Part shown: in pieces, positions 34,435 through 42,628 of the stretch
How the letters are laid out: each line of letters begins with the position of its first letter
How positions within the stretch are numbered: the first letter of the stretch is position 1
Assembly: GCA_964567785.1 (NCBI GenBank)
Contig: CAZMOK010000011.1
Span: 1-64,000 of the forward strand
DNA from: CAZMOK01 sp964567785
GTDB taxonomy: Bacteria; Bacteroidota; Bacteroidia; Bacteroidales; JAGOPY01
Reading direction: 5' to 3'
DNA: 64,000 nucleotides
The notes under the pieces: model-generated
Databases searched by the model: none
What the model saw: only the letters and a program-made list of their open reading frames with translations
Told to the model about the DNA's origin: nothing
Translations under genes and position numbers: made by a program

Positions 34435-36210
34435 TTATTGCAAATCATCAAGTACTTTTTTATCTGTGATCCTTCCGACCGGGTAGAGGTTTTTCCTGAA
34501 ATCCCACCAGGGCGACTTGCTGTAAAACCAGTTGAGCTGGGCCCACTGGCTTTGTGCCGCCTGGGGGTGGTTTTCTTTCCATTCCTCAAATTCTTTCAGC
34601 AGCTCCGGGTCCTCTTTTATCATTTCCCTTGCAATGCCTTCCATTACATAGGTTTCGGAATATTCCTTCTGTTCGAAGATGGCATTGAAAAAGCCCCAGC
34701 CGAGGTACGAGTCAGGGGCATCAGGCTCGAGGATGTGGGCAATTACCCTCGCCGCACGCTGGTTTACGGGTATTACAACACTGCCGGCAGGGAATCCGAT
34801 CTTTTCTGTATCAACATCGTATTCTGCGTTCACCCTGAACCGTCCTTCATAAGGAGAGTTCGACCATACGGGTTCTTTGAACCTGTATGTTTCCACTTCG
34901 ATCTCAACCGGCTCATCTATCTTGAAATAATCGATCCCATGCCAGATAATACGCTGGATCACTTCCGACCACTCAGGAGGGATAATATAGGCATAGGGAA
35001 GGGAAATTGTTTTAGAAGGTGCGAGGTCATTGAAAAGGGGAACACTGAAAGTTACCGGCTTATCGGGATGATATTTGAACCATGGCCCTCCTGTAAGATC
35101 ACTCTCCACCACATCGTACTCAACCCCTTTGAAATCCACCATTACACTGTCGGGGCCTGCCTCCCAGTCGACAGGCAGCTCATAGCCCCCGGTAGCTTCT
35201 GCCTCAATGCGTTGATCGGCTTTCCGGTTCAGTTCTTTAAGGTTTTCTTTTTCCTCCTTTACCACCACGGCAATGATCCGGTATAGTTCGTACGTGGCAT
35301 AGACCCTTGTTTTGAAATCTTTCAATGAATGATTTTCAACAAGCATTCCGATTCGGTTTTGCAGAGCTGTATAGCCTTGCGACAGCCTGGGGGGTGAAAC
35401 GGAGCTTCTCAACCCGCTGCGGGGGTCGTGCCAGCGCCTGAACATCACATAAGGGAAAACCGGGTATCCCAATTCCTCCATTCCGGATTCCATATATGGG
35501 ATAAAAGTGTTTTCAGTCCATTCGGTAAGCCCTTCATCCATATTTCCCTTCGTTTCCAGCGCATATGTAACAACATACTGGTAGTCGGCACCATCAGTTA
35601 CATGAAAGTCGACGAAAAAATCGGGGAGCCATTCCCGGAAAAGTTTCAGCCAGGCAATTGTTTCCGGGGAATCAGCTTTCAGGTAATCACGGTTGAGGTT
35701 AAGGTTCAGGGCGTTTGCCCTCCAGCCCATCTCCTCCGGACCGTCCTGGTTAATACGGTTGTACGGGCCGGACCTTTCATGGCCGTCGACACTGAATATG
35801 GGAATGAACAGGTATGTAACACCATCCAGCAATCCGGGGAACTTTTTATGGATCACAAGGTCCCTGAAGAACATCAGGCCTGCATCTTTTCCATCTATCT
35901 CCCCCGGATGGATGCCGGCCTGCAATAAGAGGACGGCGTTACCCGAAGCTTTCACACTTTCAGGGGTGAAATTGCCTTTTTTATCAATGATCAGCAAAGG
36001 CAGTAGCCTGCCCTGGGGGCTGACTCCGAAAGTGGTGTGCTTTACCATTTCGGAAGCATCAGCGAGCGCCTTGCAGTAAGTGATGGTTGTTTCGTAATCA
36101 GGTGTGGCAACTCCACCCGACTTTTCAAAATAAGTCTGCCATCTGTCGTCTTGTGCGAAAATATTGAATGCGAACAGCAGGGCAATGGATAAAAAAGCGT
36201 ACTTCTTCAT
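34435..36210 (-). CDS. M14 family metallopeptidase
   Basis: This secreted zinc peptidase has 591 residues with the start at 36210 (MKKYAFLSIALLFAFNIFAQ), which gives a clean signal peptide; longer starts at 36222 and 36237 also exist. The zinc motif is HPGE in LLQAGIHPGEIDGKDAG, the third ligand is the histidine in FFVDFHVTDGADY, and a glutamate in MLVENHSLKDF is the candidate catalytic residue. Compared with the 875-residue M14 gene, this one lacks the long C-terminal accessory half and appears to be a distinct member. A TATTTTTG promoter box at 36235-36242 (minus strand) supports the shorter start, since 36237 would fall inside the box. The protein probably acts in the periplasm or at the surface on peptides. 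Confidence 0.9.
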   Translation of the reverse strand: MKKYAFLSIALLFAFNIFAQDDRWQTYFEKSGGVATPDYETTITYCKALADASEMVKHTTFGVSPQGRLLPLLIIDKKGNFTPESVKASGNAVLLLQAGIHPGEIDGKDAGLMFFRDLVIHKKFPGLLDGVTYLFIPIFSVDGHERSGPYNRINQDGPEEMGWRANALNLNLNRDYLKADSPETIAWLKLFREWLPDFFVDFHVTDGADYQYVVTYALETKGNMDEGLTEWTENTFIPYMESGMEELGYPVFPYVMFRRWHDPRSGLRSSVSPPRLSQGYTALQNRIGMLVENHSLKDFKTRVYATYELYRIIAVVVKEEKENLKELNRKADQRIEAEATGGYELPVDWEAGPDSVMVDFKGVEYDVVESDLTGGPWFKYHPDKPVTFSVPLFNDLAPSKTISLPYAYIIPPEWSEVIQRIIWHGIDYFKIDEPVEIEVETYRFKEPVWSNSPYEGRFRVNAEYDVDTEKIGFPAGSVVIPVNQRAARVIAHILEPDAPDSYLGWGFFNAIFEQKEYSETYVMEGIAREMIKEDPELLKEFEEWKENHPQAAQSQWAQLNWFYSKSPWWDFRKNLYPVGRITDKKVLDDLQ

Positions 36211-36234
36211 TTGGTTTTGCATTGTATTATAGAG

Positions 36235-36242
36235 CAAAAATA
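36235..36242 (-). promoter_or_regulatory. Predicted -7 box of the M14 gene
   Basis: On the minus strand the sequence reads TATTTTTG, an exact TAnnTTTG match. It lies 25 bases upstream of the ATG at 36210 and overlaps the longest possible start at 36237, which argues against that start. Confidence 0.4.
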
Positions 36243-36311
36243 TGAAGTTAGGTCTTGATCCAGCCTAAAAAAGAGAGTGAATATACTTTTTGGTTTATTT
36301 AAATGAAAATA

Positions 36312-37367
36312 TCAGATATTGTTTACTTCCATATCGCCGAGACAGACCCCCAGGTTTCGCCCTTTTCTGATGAGAGAGTGATCGGGCGGGACGAGGCGGA
36401 GTTTGTCGCCCACATCACTGAGGGGTATATGAGAAGTTCCGTCGCCTTTTTTACACACCATGACGCCGAATTTTTTCTTGGAGATCAGTTCAACCGCTTT
36501 GGCACCAAACCGGGTTGCAAGCACCCTGTCATTGGCTGATGGGCTTCCCCCTCTTTGAATGTAGCCCAGGATAGTTTTCCTGGCCTCGAGGCCCGTTTTG
36601 TCTTCAATCATCTCGGCTATGGTTGAAGCGGCCGACTTGTTCTTGGGTTTGTCGATACCTTCAGCCACAACTACAATGGAATAGGATTTCTCTTCTATTG
36701 CCCGGCGCTCAAGATACTCGGCAATCACTTTTTTGCTGTAGGGGATTTCGGGTATGAGGATGACATCCCCACCGCCCGCGATTCCTGAATAAAGTGCCAG
36801 CCATCCGGCGTGGTGACCCATCACTTCGATCACCATGATTCTTTTATGGCTGTTGGCGGTAGTATGCAACCTGTCTATGGCATCGGTGGCTATGCTCAGG
36901 GCAGAATCGAAGCCAAAGGTGACATCCGTTCCCCAGACATCATTGTCGATGGTCTTTGGCAGGCCTATAATGTTCAGCCCCGCCTCGGCCAGCCTGGTGG
37001 CAGTTCTCTGTGTTCCGTTGCCTCCAATACAGACCAGTGCATCAAGACCCATCTCCTTGTAATGCTTTTTGATGAGCTTTGGCTTATCGATTTGCTGAAG
37101 GCCGTTCTTGGATTTTTTGAAAGGCTTTTCCCTTGAAGTCCCAAGAATAGTGCCGCCGAGGGTCAGGATACCGGACAGATGTTTTTCAGTCAGCTCCTGG
37201 TATTCCTGGTTGATCAGACCCAGGAAGCCCGAAGAGATACCGTATACCTTCATACCATAACTTCTGATGGCTGTTTTGCCAACCCCCCTGATCGCTGCAT
37301 TGATACCGGGGCAATCGCCACCTGCGCTGAGAATGCCTATCTTCATCCCTTTTGTGGATGATCCCAT
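36312..37367 (-). CDS. 6-phosphofructokinase, possible mixed-substrate type
   Basis: The enzyme phosphorylates fructose-6-phosphate in glycolysis. Landmarks are ILSAGGDCPGINAAI at the start, GGNGTQRTA for the nucleotide or PPi loop, the catalytic segment PKTIDNDVWGTD, MGHHAGW for substrate binding and GYIQRGGSPSANDR. Two positions used to tell ATP from pyrophosphate enzymes disagree. The residue equivalent to E. coli Gly104 is Gly, as in ATP enzymes, while the residue before TIDND is Lys, as in PPi enzymes (E. coli has Gly). The combination Gly/Lys is known from group III (mixed) PFKs. The Asp preceding Gly104 in E. coli is Asn here. The phosphate donor is therefore inferred to be ATP but is not certain. 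A start 7 codons later (MKIG) is possible. A TACATTTG box lies upstream. Confidence 0.93.
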   Translation of the reverse strand: MGSSTKGMKIGILSAGGDCPGINAAIRGVGKTAIRSYGMKVYGISSGFLGLINQEYQELTEKHLSGILTLGGTILGTSREKPFKKSKNGLQQIDKPKLIKKHYKEMGLDALVCIGGNGTQRTATRLAEAGLNIIGLPKTIDNDVWGTDVTFGFDSALSIATDAIDRLHTTANSHKRIMVIEVMGHHAGWLALYSGIAGGGDVILIPEIPYSKKVIAEYLERRAIEEKSYSIVVVAEGIDKPKNKSAASTIAEMIEDKTGLEARKTILGYIQRGGSPSANDRVLATRFGAKAVELISKKKFGVMVCKKGDGTSHIPLSDVGDKLRLVPPDHSLIRKGRNLGVCLGDMEVNNI

Positions 37368-37392
37368 AATATTGTTCTTTTGGTTGTAATAT

Positions 37393-37400
37393 CAAATGTA
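37393..37400 (-). promoter_or_regulatory. Predicted -7 box of the phosphofructokinase gene
   Basis: On the minus strand the sequence reads TACATTTG, an exact TAnnTTTG match, 25 bases upstream of the start at 37367. A -33 TTTG at normal spacing is not seen. Confidence 0.4.
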
Positions 37401-37482
37401 ATCAAAAATGGTAAGGGCCATTTATAATCAGTAGCTGATAATAAGGATTTTGCGAACAGGATTTCAACATTGGTAAAGAGTG

Positions 37483-38694
37483 TCATACATTAAGGGTTTC
37501 TCCTTCACTTTTGGCAATTATAACCGCACCGCATGAATCGCTCCATACATTTGTGGCTGTGCGGAACATATCAAGGATCCTGTCGACGGCAAGGATGAGG
37601 CCCACTCCCTCCAGGGGCAGACCCACCGCAGTGAGGATAATAGTGATCATCACCAGTCCTGCCATTGGAATACCGGCCGCACCAATGGACGCCAGCAGAG
37701 CGGTTATCACAACAATGATCTGCTGCCCTATGCTGAGGTCTATCCCGTATGCCTGTGCAATGAACATTACGGCAACACATTCGTAAAGTGCAGTGCCATC
37801 CATGTTGATGGTAGCGCCAAGCGGAAGCGTGAAGCTGGAGATCTTGTTCGAAACACCGTCGTTCTCCTCTACGGCCTGGATGGTCAGGGGAAGGGTGGCA
37901 TTGGATGAGGATGTTGAAAATGCCGTTAAGACAGGGGTTCTCAGTGCAAGAAAATGCTTCCACGGATTTACTTTTCCAATTACCCTTGAGAGAGTGGGAA
38001 GTGTTATGAGCGCATGAACAGAAAGAGCCATGATCACTACAAGCATATACATTCCCATACTTTCGACGAGGGCGCCCAGGTCGTCCTGTTCTGCTACTTT
38101 TTCGGCCACAAGCCCGAAGATACCAAGGGGTGTGAATTTTATAATGAAGAGGGTAACCTTCATCATTACATCAAAAGCTGCGTTGAAGAAATCGGTAAGC
38201 AGCTTTTTCGATTTGCCGGGGGCTTGGGTAATGAAAAACCCGAACAGGATCGCAAAAAAGATCACCGAAAGCATCTGGCTGTTGTCAGAAAAAACACTGA
38301 AAATGTTTTCAGGGATTATGTTGATGAGAGTATCTCTGAGAGATCCTCCCTCCACCGCAAGATCCACTTCCTTGCTGAGGTTGAGGTCTGCCCCGACCCC
38401 GGGCTTAAAAATATTAACCAGCACAAGCCCTGTCACTATTGCAAGAGTGCTGGTCAACACATAATATGATATGGTCTTTATCCCCAGCCTGCCCAGATTC
38501 TCGGCATTGCCAATATTGGTCACGCCTGATATTATAGAACTGAGTACGAGAGGGATGATCACCATCTTCAGCGCACGCAGAAAGATAGTGCCCATCCAGT
38601 CGACATAATGAATGTGGTCTTCCAGGAAGATCCCATAGAAAACTGCCAGTACGAGGGCGATCAGGATCTGCCAGTGCAGGGCTATTTTCTTCAT
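37483..38694 (-). CDS. Dicarboxylate/amino acid:cation symporter (DAACS)
   Basis: This is a secondary transporter of the glutamate/aspartate/dicarboxylate family with 403 residues and about eight membrane helices plus two re-entrant loops. The family signature is clear: FLRALKMVIIPLVLSSIISGVT near the start, the serine-rich re-entrant loop STSSSNATLPLTIQAV in the second half, LGATINMDGTALYE, and the last helix AVDRILDMFRTATNVWSDSCGAVII. These proteins couple Na+ or H+ flow to substrate import. It is on the minus strand upstream of the phosphofructokinase gene with a 115-base gap, so the two may be separate units. In the local context of peptidases, import of acidic amino acids is a sensible but unproven role. 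Confidence 0.95.
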   Translation of the reverse strand: MKKIALHWQILIALVLAVFYGIFLEDHIHYVDWMGTIFLRALKMVIIPLVLSSIISGVTNIGNAENLGRLGIKTISYYVLTSTLAIVTGLVLVNIFKPGVGADLNLSKEVDLAVEGGSLRDTLINIIPENIFSVFSDNSQMLSVIFFAILFGFFITQAPGKSKKLLTDFFNAAFDVMMKVTLFIIKFTPLGIFGLVAEKVAEQDDLGALVESMGMYMLVVIMALSVHALITLPTLSRVIGKVNPWKHFLALRTPVLTAFSTSSSNATLPLTIQAVEENDGVSNKISSFTLPLGATINMDGTALYECVAVMFIAQAYGIDLSIGQQIIVVITALLASIGAAGIPMAGLVMITIILTAVGLPLEGVGLILAVDRILDMFRTATNVWSDSCGAVIIAKSEGETLNV

Positions 38695-38770
38695 AAGCTT
38701 TTGAACGGCTTACGAAAATAGGTAAAAATGTGCGGATAAGACAGGATGCCAGAAGTTCATTCTATTTGTT

Positions 38771-38778
38771 TAACTTTA
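38771..38778 (+). promoter_or_regulatory. Possible -7 box of the BNR protein gene
   Basis: TAACTTTA resembles TAnnTTTG except for the final base and lies 18 bases before the ATG at 38797. There is no -33 TTTG at the expected spacing, so support is modest. Confidence 0.3.
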
Positions 38779-38796
38779 TGGGATTAATATTTATAT

Positions 38797-40365
38797 ATGA
38801 AAGCTCTGTTTGTAAACTTTCTGGCACTTGTGTTTTCTTGTGCCTCTCTTGCCCAGCATACCAACATTCTTATAGATGATGTGGGCAGTTTTTATCCTCC
38901 CGAAGAACCATCGATAATTATTGACCCGAAAAACACCGACCACCTGGTGGCCGGTTCGAACATCGATAACTATTATATTTCGACCGATGGAGGCCAGACA
39001 TGGGAAAAAGGCACACTTTCTTCCACTTATGGCGTATGGGGTGATCCGGTCCTGATCGTTGATACCGCCGGAAGTTATTACTTCTTCCACCTCAGCAACC
39101 CGGATGTGGGGAACTGGATCGACCGGATCGTGTGCCAGAAGCTCGATAATATTTCCGGCTCGTGGAATAACGGAACCTATATGGGGCTCAACGGGACTAA
39201 GGCCCAGGATAAAGAGTGGGCCACAGTAGACAGGTCCAACAACTACATTTACGTTACCTGGAGCCAGTTTGATGACTACGGCAGCAGCAATCCCAACGAT
39301 TTCAGCAATATCCTTTTCTCAAGATCTACAGACGGCGGGGAAACCTGGACCGATGCCCTTCAGATCAACCAGGTTTCGGGCGACTGCATCGACAGTGACA
39401 ATACAACGGAGGGAGCTGTGCCTGCAGTAGGTCCAAATGGCGAGATCTATGTGGCCTGGGCAGGGCCTGAGGGGCTGGTGTTCGACCGTTCAACCGACCA
39501 GGGTGAAACATGGCTCGAGGATGACATCTTCATAAGCGATATTCCCGAAGGATGGGACTATGACATTCCCGGGATATACAGGGCTAACGGATTGCCCGTC
39601 ACAGTTTGTGATACCAGCGGCGGGGATTTTCACGGTACTATCTATGTGAACTGGACCGACCAGCGCAACGGTATTGACGATACTGATGTATGGCTGGTAA
39701 AATCTGTCGATGGAGGGGATACATGGACCGGGCCTTTAAGGGTCAACGATGATCCGCCGGGGAAACACCAGTTCTTTACCTGGATGGCGGTCGACCAGGC
39801 AAACGGCAACCTCTGGTTTGTATTCTACGACCGCAGGAACTATTCAAATTCCAACACCGACGTGTATATGGCCAGATCGACCGACGGCGGTGAGACTTTT
39901 GAGAATTTCAGGATCAGTGAATCCCCTTTTCTACCATATTCATCTATTTTCTTCGGCGACTATACAAATATAACGGCATACGATGATGTGGTACGACCGG
40001 TATGGGCCCGCCTGCAGAACGGTGAATTGAGTGTATGGACATCATTGGTCGACCTTACTATGGTCGGTGTAGAAGAAGAGCAACCACTTGCCCCTGTGGC
40101 AACGCTCGAACAGAATTACCCGAACCCATTCACAGAAAACACCTATTTTTCCTTCAAGCTAAGGGAGCCTGCCGTTACCTCCCTGAGGATATTCGACCAG
40201 TATGGCCGTTTTATGGCAACCATAATTGATTCGGAGAGGCTTCCGGCAGGGAGGTATACTGAGAAGTTCAATGCAAGCGATTCAGGATTAGTCCCGGGAA
40301 TTTATTATTTCTCATTAGTCAGCGGAGACGATGCGGTCAAGAAGAAGATGATCCTTTTGAAATGA
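38797..40365 (+). CDS. BNR-repeat sialidase-like protein with T9SS sorting domain
   Basis: This secreted protein of 522 residues has a signal peptide (to about residue 21, SLAQ). At least four Asp-box/BNR-type turns are visible (STDGGQTWEKG, STDGGETWTD, STDQGETWLE and SVDGGDTWTG, with a further STDGGETFEN), which form a beta-propeller like that of sialidases. The catalytic triad of true sialidases is not recognised, so it may be a binding or structural propeller. The last 80 residues form a T9SS type A sorting domain: LEQNYPNPFTENTYFSFKL, SLRIFDQYGRFMATI, AGRYTEKFNAS, and PGIYYFSLVSGDDAVKKKMILLK. It should be exported across the outer membrane by the type IX system. It is divergent from the symporter gene, and the TetR gene follows. 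Confidence 0.88.
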   Translation: MKALFVNFLALVFSCASLAQHTNILIDDVGSFYPPEEPSIIIDPKNTDHLVAGSNIDNYYISTDGGQTWEKGTLSSTYGVWGDPVLIVDTAGSYYFFHLSNPDVGNWIDRIVCQKLDNISGSWNNGTYMGLNGTKAQDKEWATVDRSNNYIYVTWSQFDDYGSSNPNDFSNILFSRSTDGGETWTDALQINQVSGDCIDSDNTTEGAVPAVGPNGEIYVAWAGPEGLVFDRSTDQGETWLEDDIFISDIPEGWDYDIPGIYRANGLPVTVCDTSGGDFHGTIYVNWTDQRNGIDDTDVWLVKSVDGGDTWTGPLRVNDDPPGKHQFFTWMAVDQANGNLWFVFYDRRNYSNSNTDVYMARSTDGGETFENFRISESPFLPYSSIFFGDYTNITAYDDVVRPVWARLQNGELSVWTSLVDLTMVGVEEEQPLAPVATLEQNYPNPFTENTYFSFKLREPAVTSLRIFDQYGRFMATIIDSERLPAGRYTEKFNASDSGLVPGIYYFSLVSGDDAVKKKMILLK

Positions 40366-40413
40366 CAGGTTCAATCTCTTTCTTATTCATATTCAAACCA
40401 TAACATAATTAGA

Positions 40414-40445
40414 TTTGGTTATTATCATCTTGTTGAATACTTTTG
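40414..40445 (+). promoter_or_regulatory. Consensus promoter of the TetR-type gene
   Basis: TTTG at 40414-40417 and TACTTTTG at 40438-40445 are separated by exactly 20 bases, a full match to the Bacteroidota -33/-7 arrangement. Transcription would start near 40450, some 19 bases before the ATG at 40469. This is the best promoter match in the window. Confidence 0.65.
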
Positions 40446-40468
40446 TCGCGGTTTTACTCGAACCTTAA

Positions 40469-41083
40469 ATGAACGAGAACTACGAGGATATCATAAAGAA
40501 GTACAGGGATTTTCTTTTTTCGAAAGGATATGTTAACCTATCGCTCGGTCAGCTTTCCAGTCAGATAGGAGTTGACGGGGAAATTGTAAGCAGCTATTTC
40601 TCTACTGAAGAAGAGCTGGTTGAAAAAGTGCTTGAATATGAAAGGAAACAGTTTGAAAGGATATTTGAAACACATGATTTTGAAGGAGTAAATGCTATTG
40701 AAATCTTGCTCACTGTTAGCAGGGAAGTAGCCATGAATTTTCCGGATGTTTCACCTTCTATCACTTTTGAACTGAAAAACCATTACCCTGAGATCTATCA
40801 AAAGCATTTTGATTTCAGAAGGGATTTTATCTATGAAAAGATAAAGATCAACCTTACAAAGGGGATCAACCAGGGAATTTATCGTGATGACCTGAGTATT
40901 GAGCTGGTAGCACGACTTTACCTTTCAAGGCTTATAGATCTTCATAACCCCGATTTTTTCCCTTCTGAGGAGTTTTCATTTGAAACCATTTTCAATACGA
41001 TGTTTGAAAACTTCATCAGGGGTATTGCCAAGCCGGGGGGGCTGGAATACTTTGAAAAGAGGAGAAAAGAGTATAAGTTCTGA
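40469..41083 (+). CDS. TetR family transcriptional regulator
   Basis: The protein has 204 residues. The first 50 form the TetR-type helix-turn-helix (FSKGYVNLSLGQLSSQIGVDGEIVSSYFSTEEELVEKVLEYE), in which the recognition helix is more degenerate than usual, for example the missing aromatic-rich YYHF motif. The remainder is an alpha-helical ligand-binding domain. TetR proteins commonly repress the adjacent efflux genes and let go when a toxic ligand binds. It lies 158 bases upstream of a TolC-adaptor gene pair on the same strand, which fits such a role. A clean promoter lies upstream, but no palindromic operator was found. Confidence 0.85.
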   Translation: MNENYEDIIKKYRDFLFSKGYVNLSLGQLSSQIGVDGEIVSSYFSTEEELVEKVLEYERKQFERIFETHDFEGVNAIEILLTVSREVAMNFPDVSPSITFELKNHYPEIYQKHFDFRRDFIYEKIKINLTKGINQGIYRDDLSIELVARLYLSRLIDLHNPDFFPSEEFSFETIFNTMFENFIRGIAKPGGLEYFEKRRKEYKF

Positions 41084-41241
41084 ATTAGTTGAAATTTCAA
41101 GCTGTCTGATGTAATAATCACTCAGCGGATCGTTTATTAATTTAGTTGTGGCCCTTAAAGAACTATCCGGCGTGCGTTGTTGTTAGGTGTTTGTTTTTAC
41201 CAGGTGTTTTGGATTATGAATCTTAAAATGCATTACAAGAA

Positions 41242-42579
41242 ATGAATTATGGAATTACAGTGATCTTGCTCCTGGTCGTATTATTCAATGTCTCATTATA
41301 TGGCCAGCCCGAGCAGTTTTCATTGAAAGAAGCACAGGACTATGCCGTTGAGAATAACTACAATGTCAGGAGCGCAAATGCAGAGGTGGAAGCATCAAGG
41401 TACCAGGTTATGGAAAATATTGCCCGGGGGCTTCCACAGATAGATGGCTCCGTAGACTACACTTATTATATCCAGTTACCCACAACTATCATCCCCGGGG
41501 AAAATGAATTCAATCCGGGCCCCGACCTGAGGGCACAATTTGGAAAACCTCACAACGTATTTCTTAATCTAAACCTCAACCAACTCATATTCGACACACG
41601 TTATTTCATTGGCCTTCGCTATGCAAAAACCATGGAGCAGAAAACAGAAGAGGAGCTCCTGAAAACCGAAATTGATGTAAAAGCCCTTGTTGCAGAAACC
41701 TATTACAGGATTCTTGTGAATGAAGAAAGCCTTCTCATTCTCGATTCGCTTCAGAAAGTGCTCCAGCAAACCCGTTATGAAACAGAAGAACTTTTCAAGG
41801 CAGGTTTTGCGGAAGAAACAGATTACGATCAGCTAACACTTACTATAACCGATATTGATAATTCGATCAACGAACTTAAGAGGCTAAGGGACCTTGGCTA
41901 TGACCTGCTGAGGTTCCAGCTTGCTTTACCATTGGAACATCCCCTTGAACTTACTGAATCGCTCGATGATATACTCACCAGAATTGAGATAGAACCGGTG
42001 ATGAACCAGGATTTCGATATAAATAATAACATAGATTACAGGATAATTAAGTCTCAGGAGGAGATGTCGCTCCTGAATGTCAAGAATGAACGTTCGGCTT
42101 ATTATCCAAGGCTGAATGGTTTCATTAATGTTCAGACCAGTGCACAGCGCGACCAGTTTACCATTTTCAGGGATGGTTACCCCTGGTTGCCCACCTCTTC
42201 GGCAGGTGCCTCACTAAGTGTCCCCATCTTTTCAAGCGGCCAGCGCCAGGCAAGGCTTGAGCAGGCTAAAATTCAACTTGAACAGGTGAAGATATCCAGA
42301 AGGCAAATGGAGCAGAATCTCAACCTGAGCGTAGTTCAGGCAAGGGCTGCTTTCCGGACCGCGGTTGAAAACTTTTTCAGGGAAGAAGACAATGTTGAAC
42401 TGGCACTGAAGATCTATGAAAAGGCATTAATAAAATTCAGGGAAGGGGTTGCTTCAAGTGTGGAACTGACCCAACAGCATCAGCAGTATTTCAATGCACA
42501 GTCAAATTATTTCCAGACCGTGCTGGAAATGTTGAATGCAAAGATCGAACTTGATAAGACCCTGGGTAATTACAATTAG
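41242..42579 (+). CDS. TolC family outer membrane efflux protein
   Basis: This protein of 445 residues has a signal peptide (MNYGITVILLLVVLFNVSLYGQ) and the two repeated coiled-coil regions of the TolC/OEP family: SLKEAQDYAVENNYNVRSANAEVEAS near the start, and the second repeat around ERSAYYPRLNGFINVQTSAQ. The protein forms the trimeric channel that crosses the periplasm and outer membrane in multidrug efflux and type I secretion. It is 50 bases upstream of the membrane-fusion adaptor gene on the same strand. The regulator upstream is likely its controller. The partner pump is missing from this locus (see findings). Confidence 0.93.
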   Translation: MNYGITVILLLVVLFNVSLYGQPEQFSLKEAQDYAVENNYNVRSANAEVEASRYQVMENIARGLPQIDGSVDYTYYIQLPTTIIPGENEFNPGPDLRAQFGKPHNVFLNLNLNQLIFDTRYFIGLRYAKTMEQKTEEELLKTEIDVKALVAETYYRILVNEESLLILDSLQKVLQQTRYETEELFKAGFAEETDYDQLTLTITDIDNSINELKRLRDLGYDLLRFQLALPLEHPLELTESLDDILTRIEIEPVMNQDFDINNNIDYRIIKSQEEMSLLNVKNERSAYYPRLNGFINVQTSAQRDQFTIFRDGYPWLPTSSAGASLSVPIFSSGQRQARLEQAKIQLEQVKISRRQMEQNLNLSVVQARAAFRTAVENFFREEDNVELALKIYEKALIKFREGVASSVELTQQHQQYFNAQSNYFQTVLEMLNAKIELDKTLGNYN

Positions 42580-42628
42580 AAGAAAAGGGAATAATAAATC
42601 AATAAAACCGAATTAACAGGTTTCAATA

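Noticed and set aside
34438..35286. A 282-codon open frame opposite the M14 peptidase gene
   Set aside because: It is a shadow of the real gene on the other strand: no family match, and the minus-strand protein has intact zinc motifs and a signal peptide.
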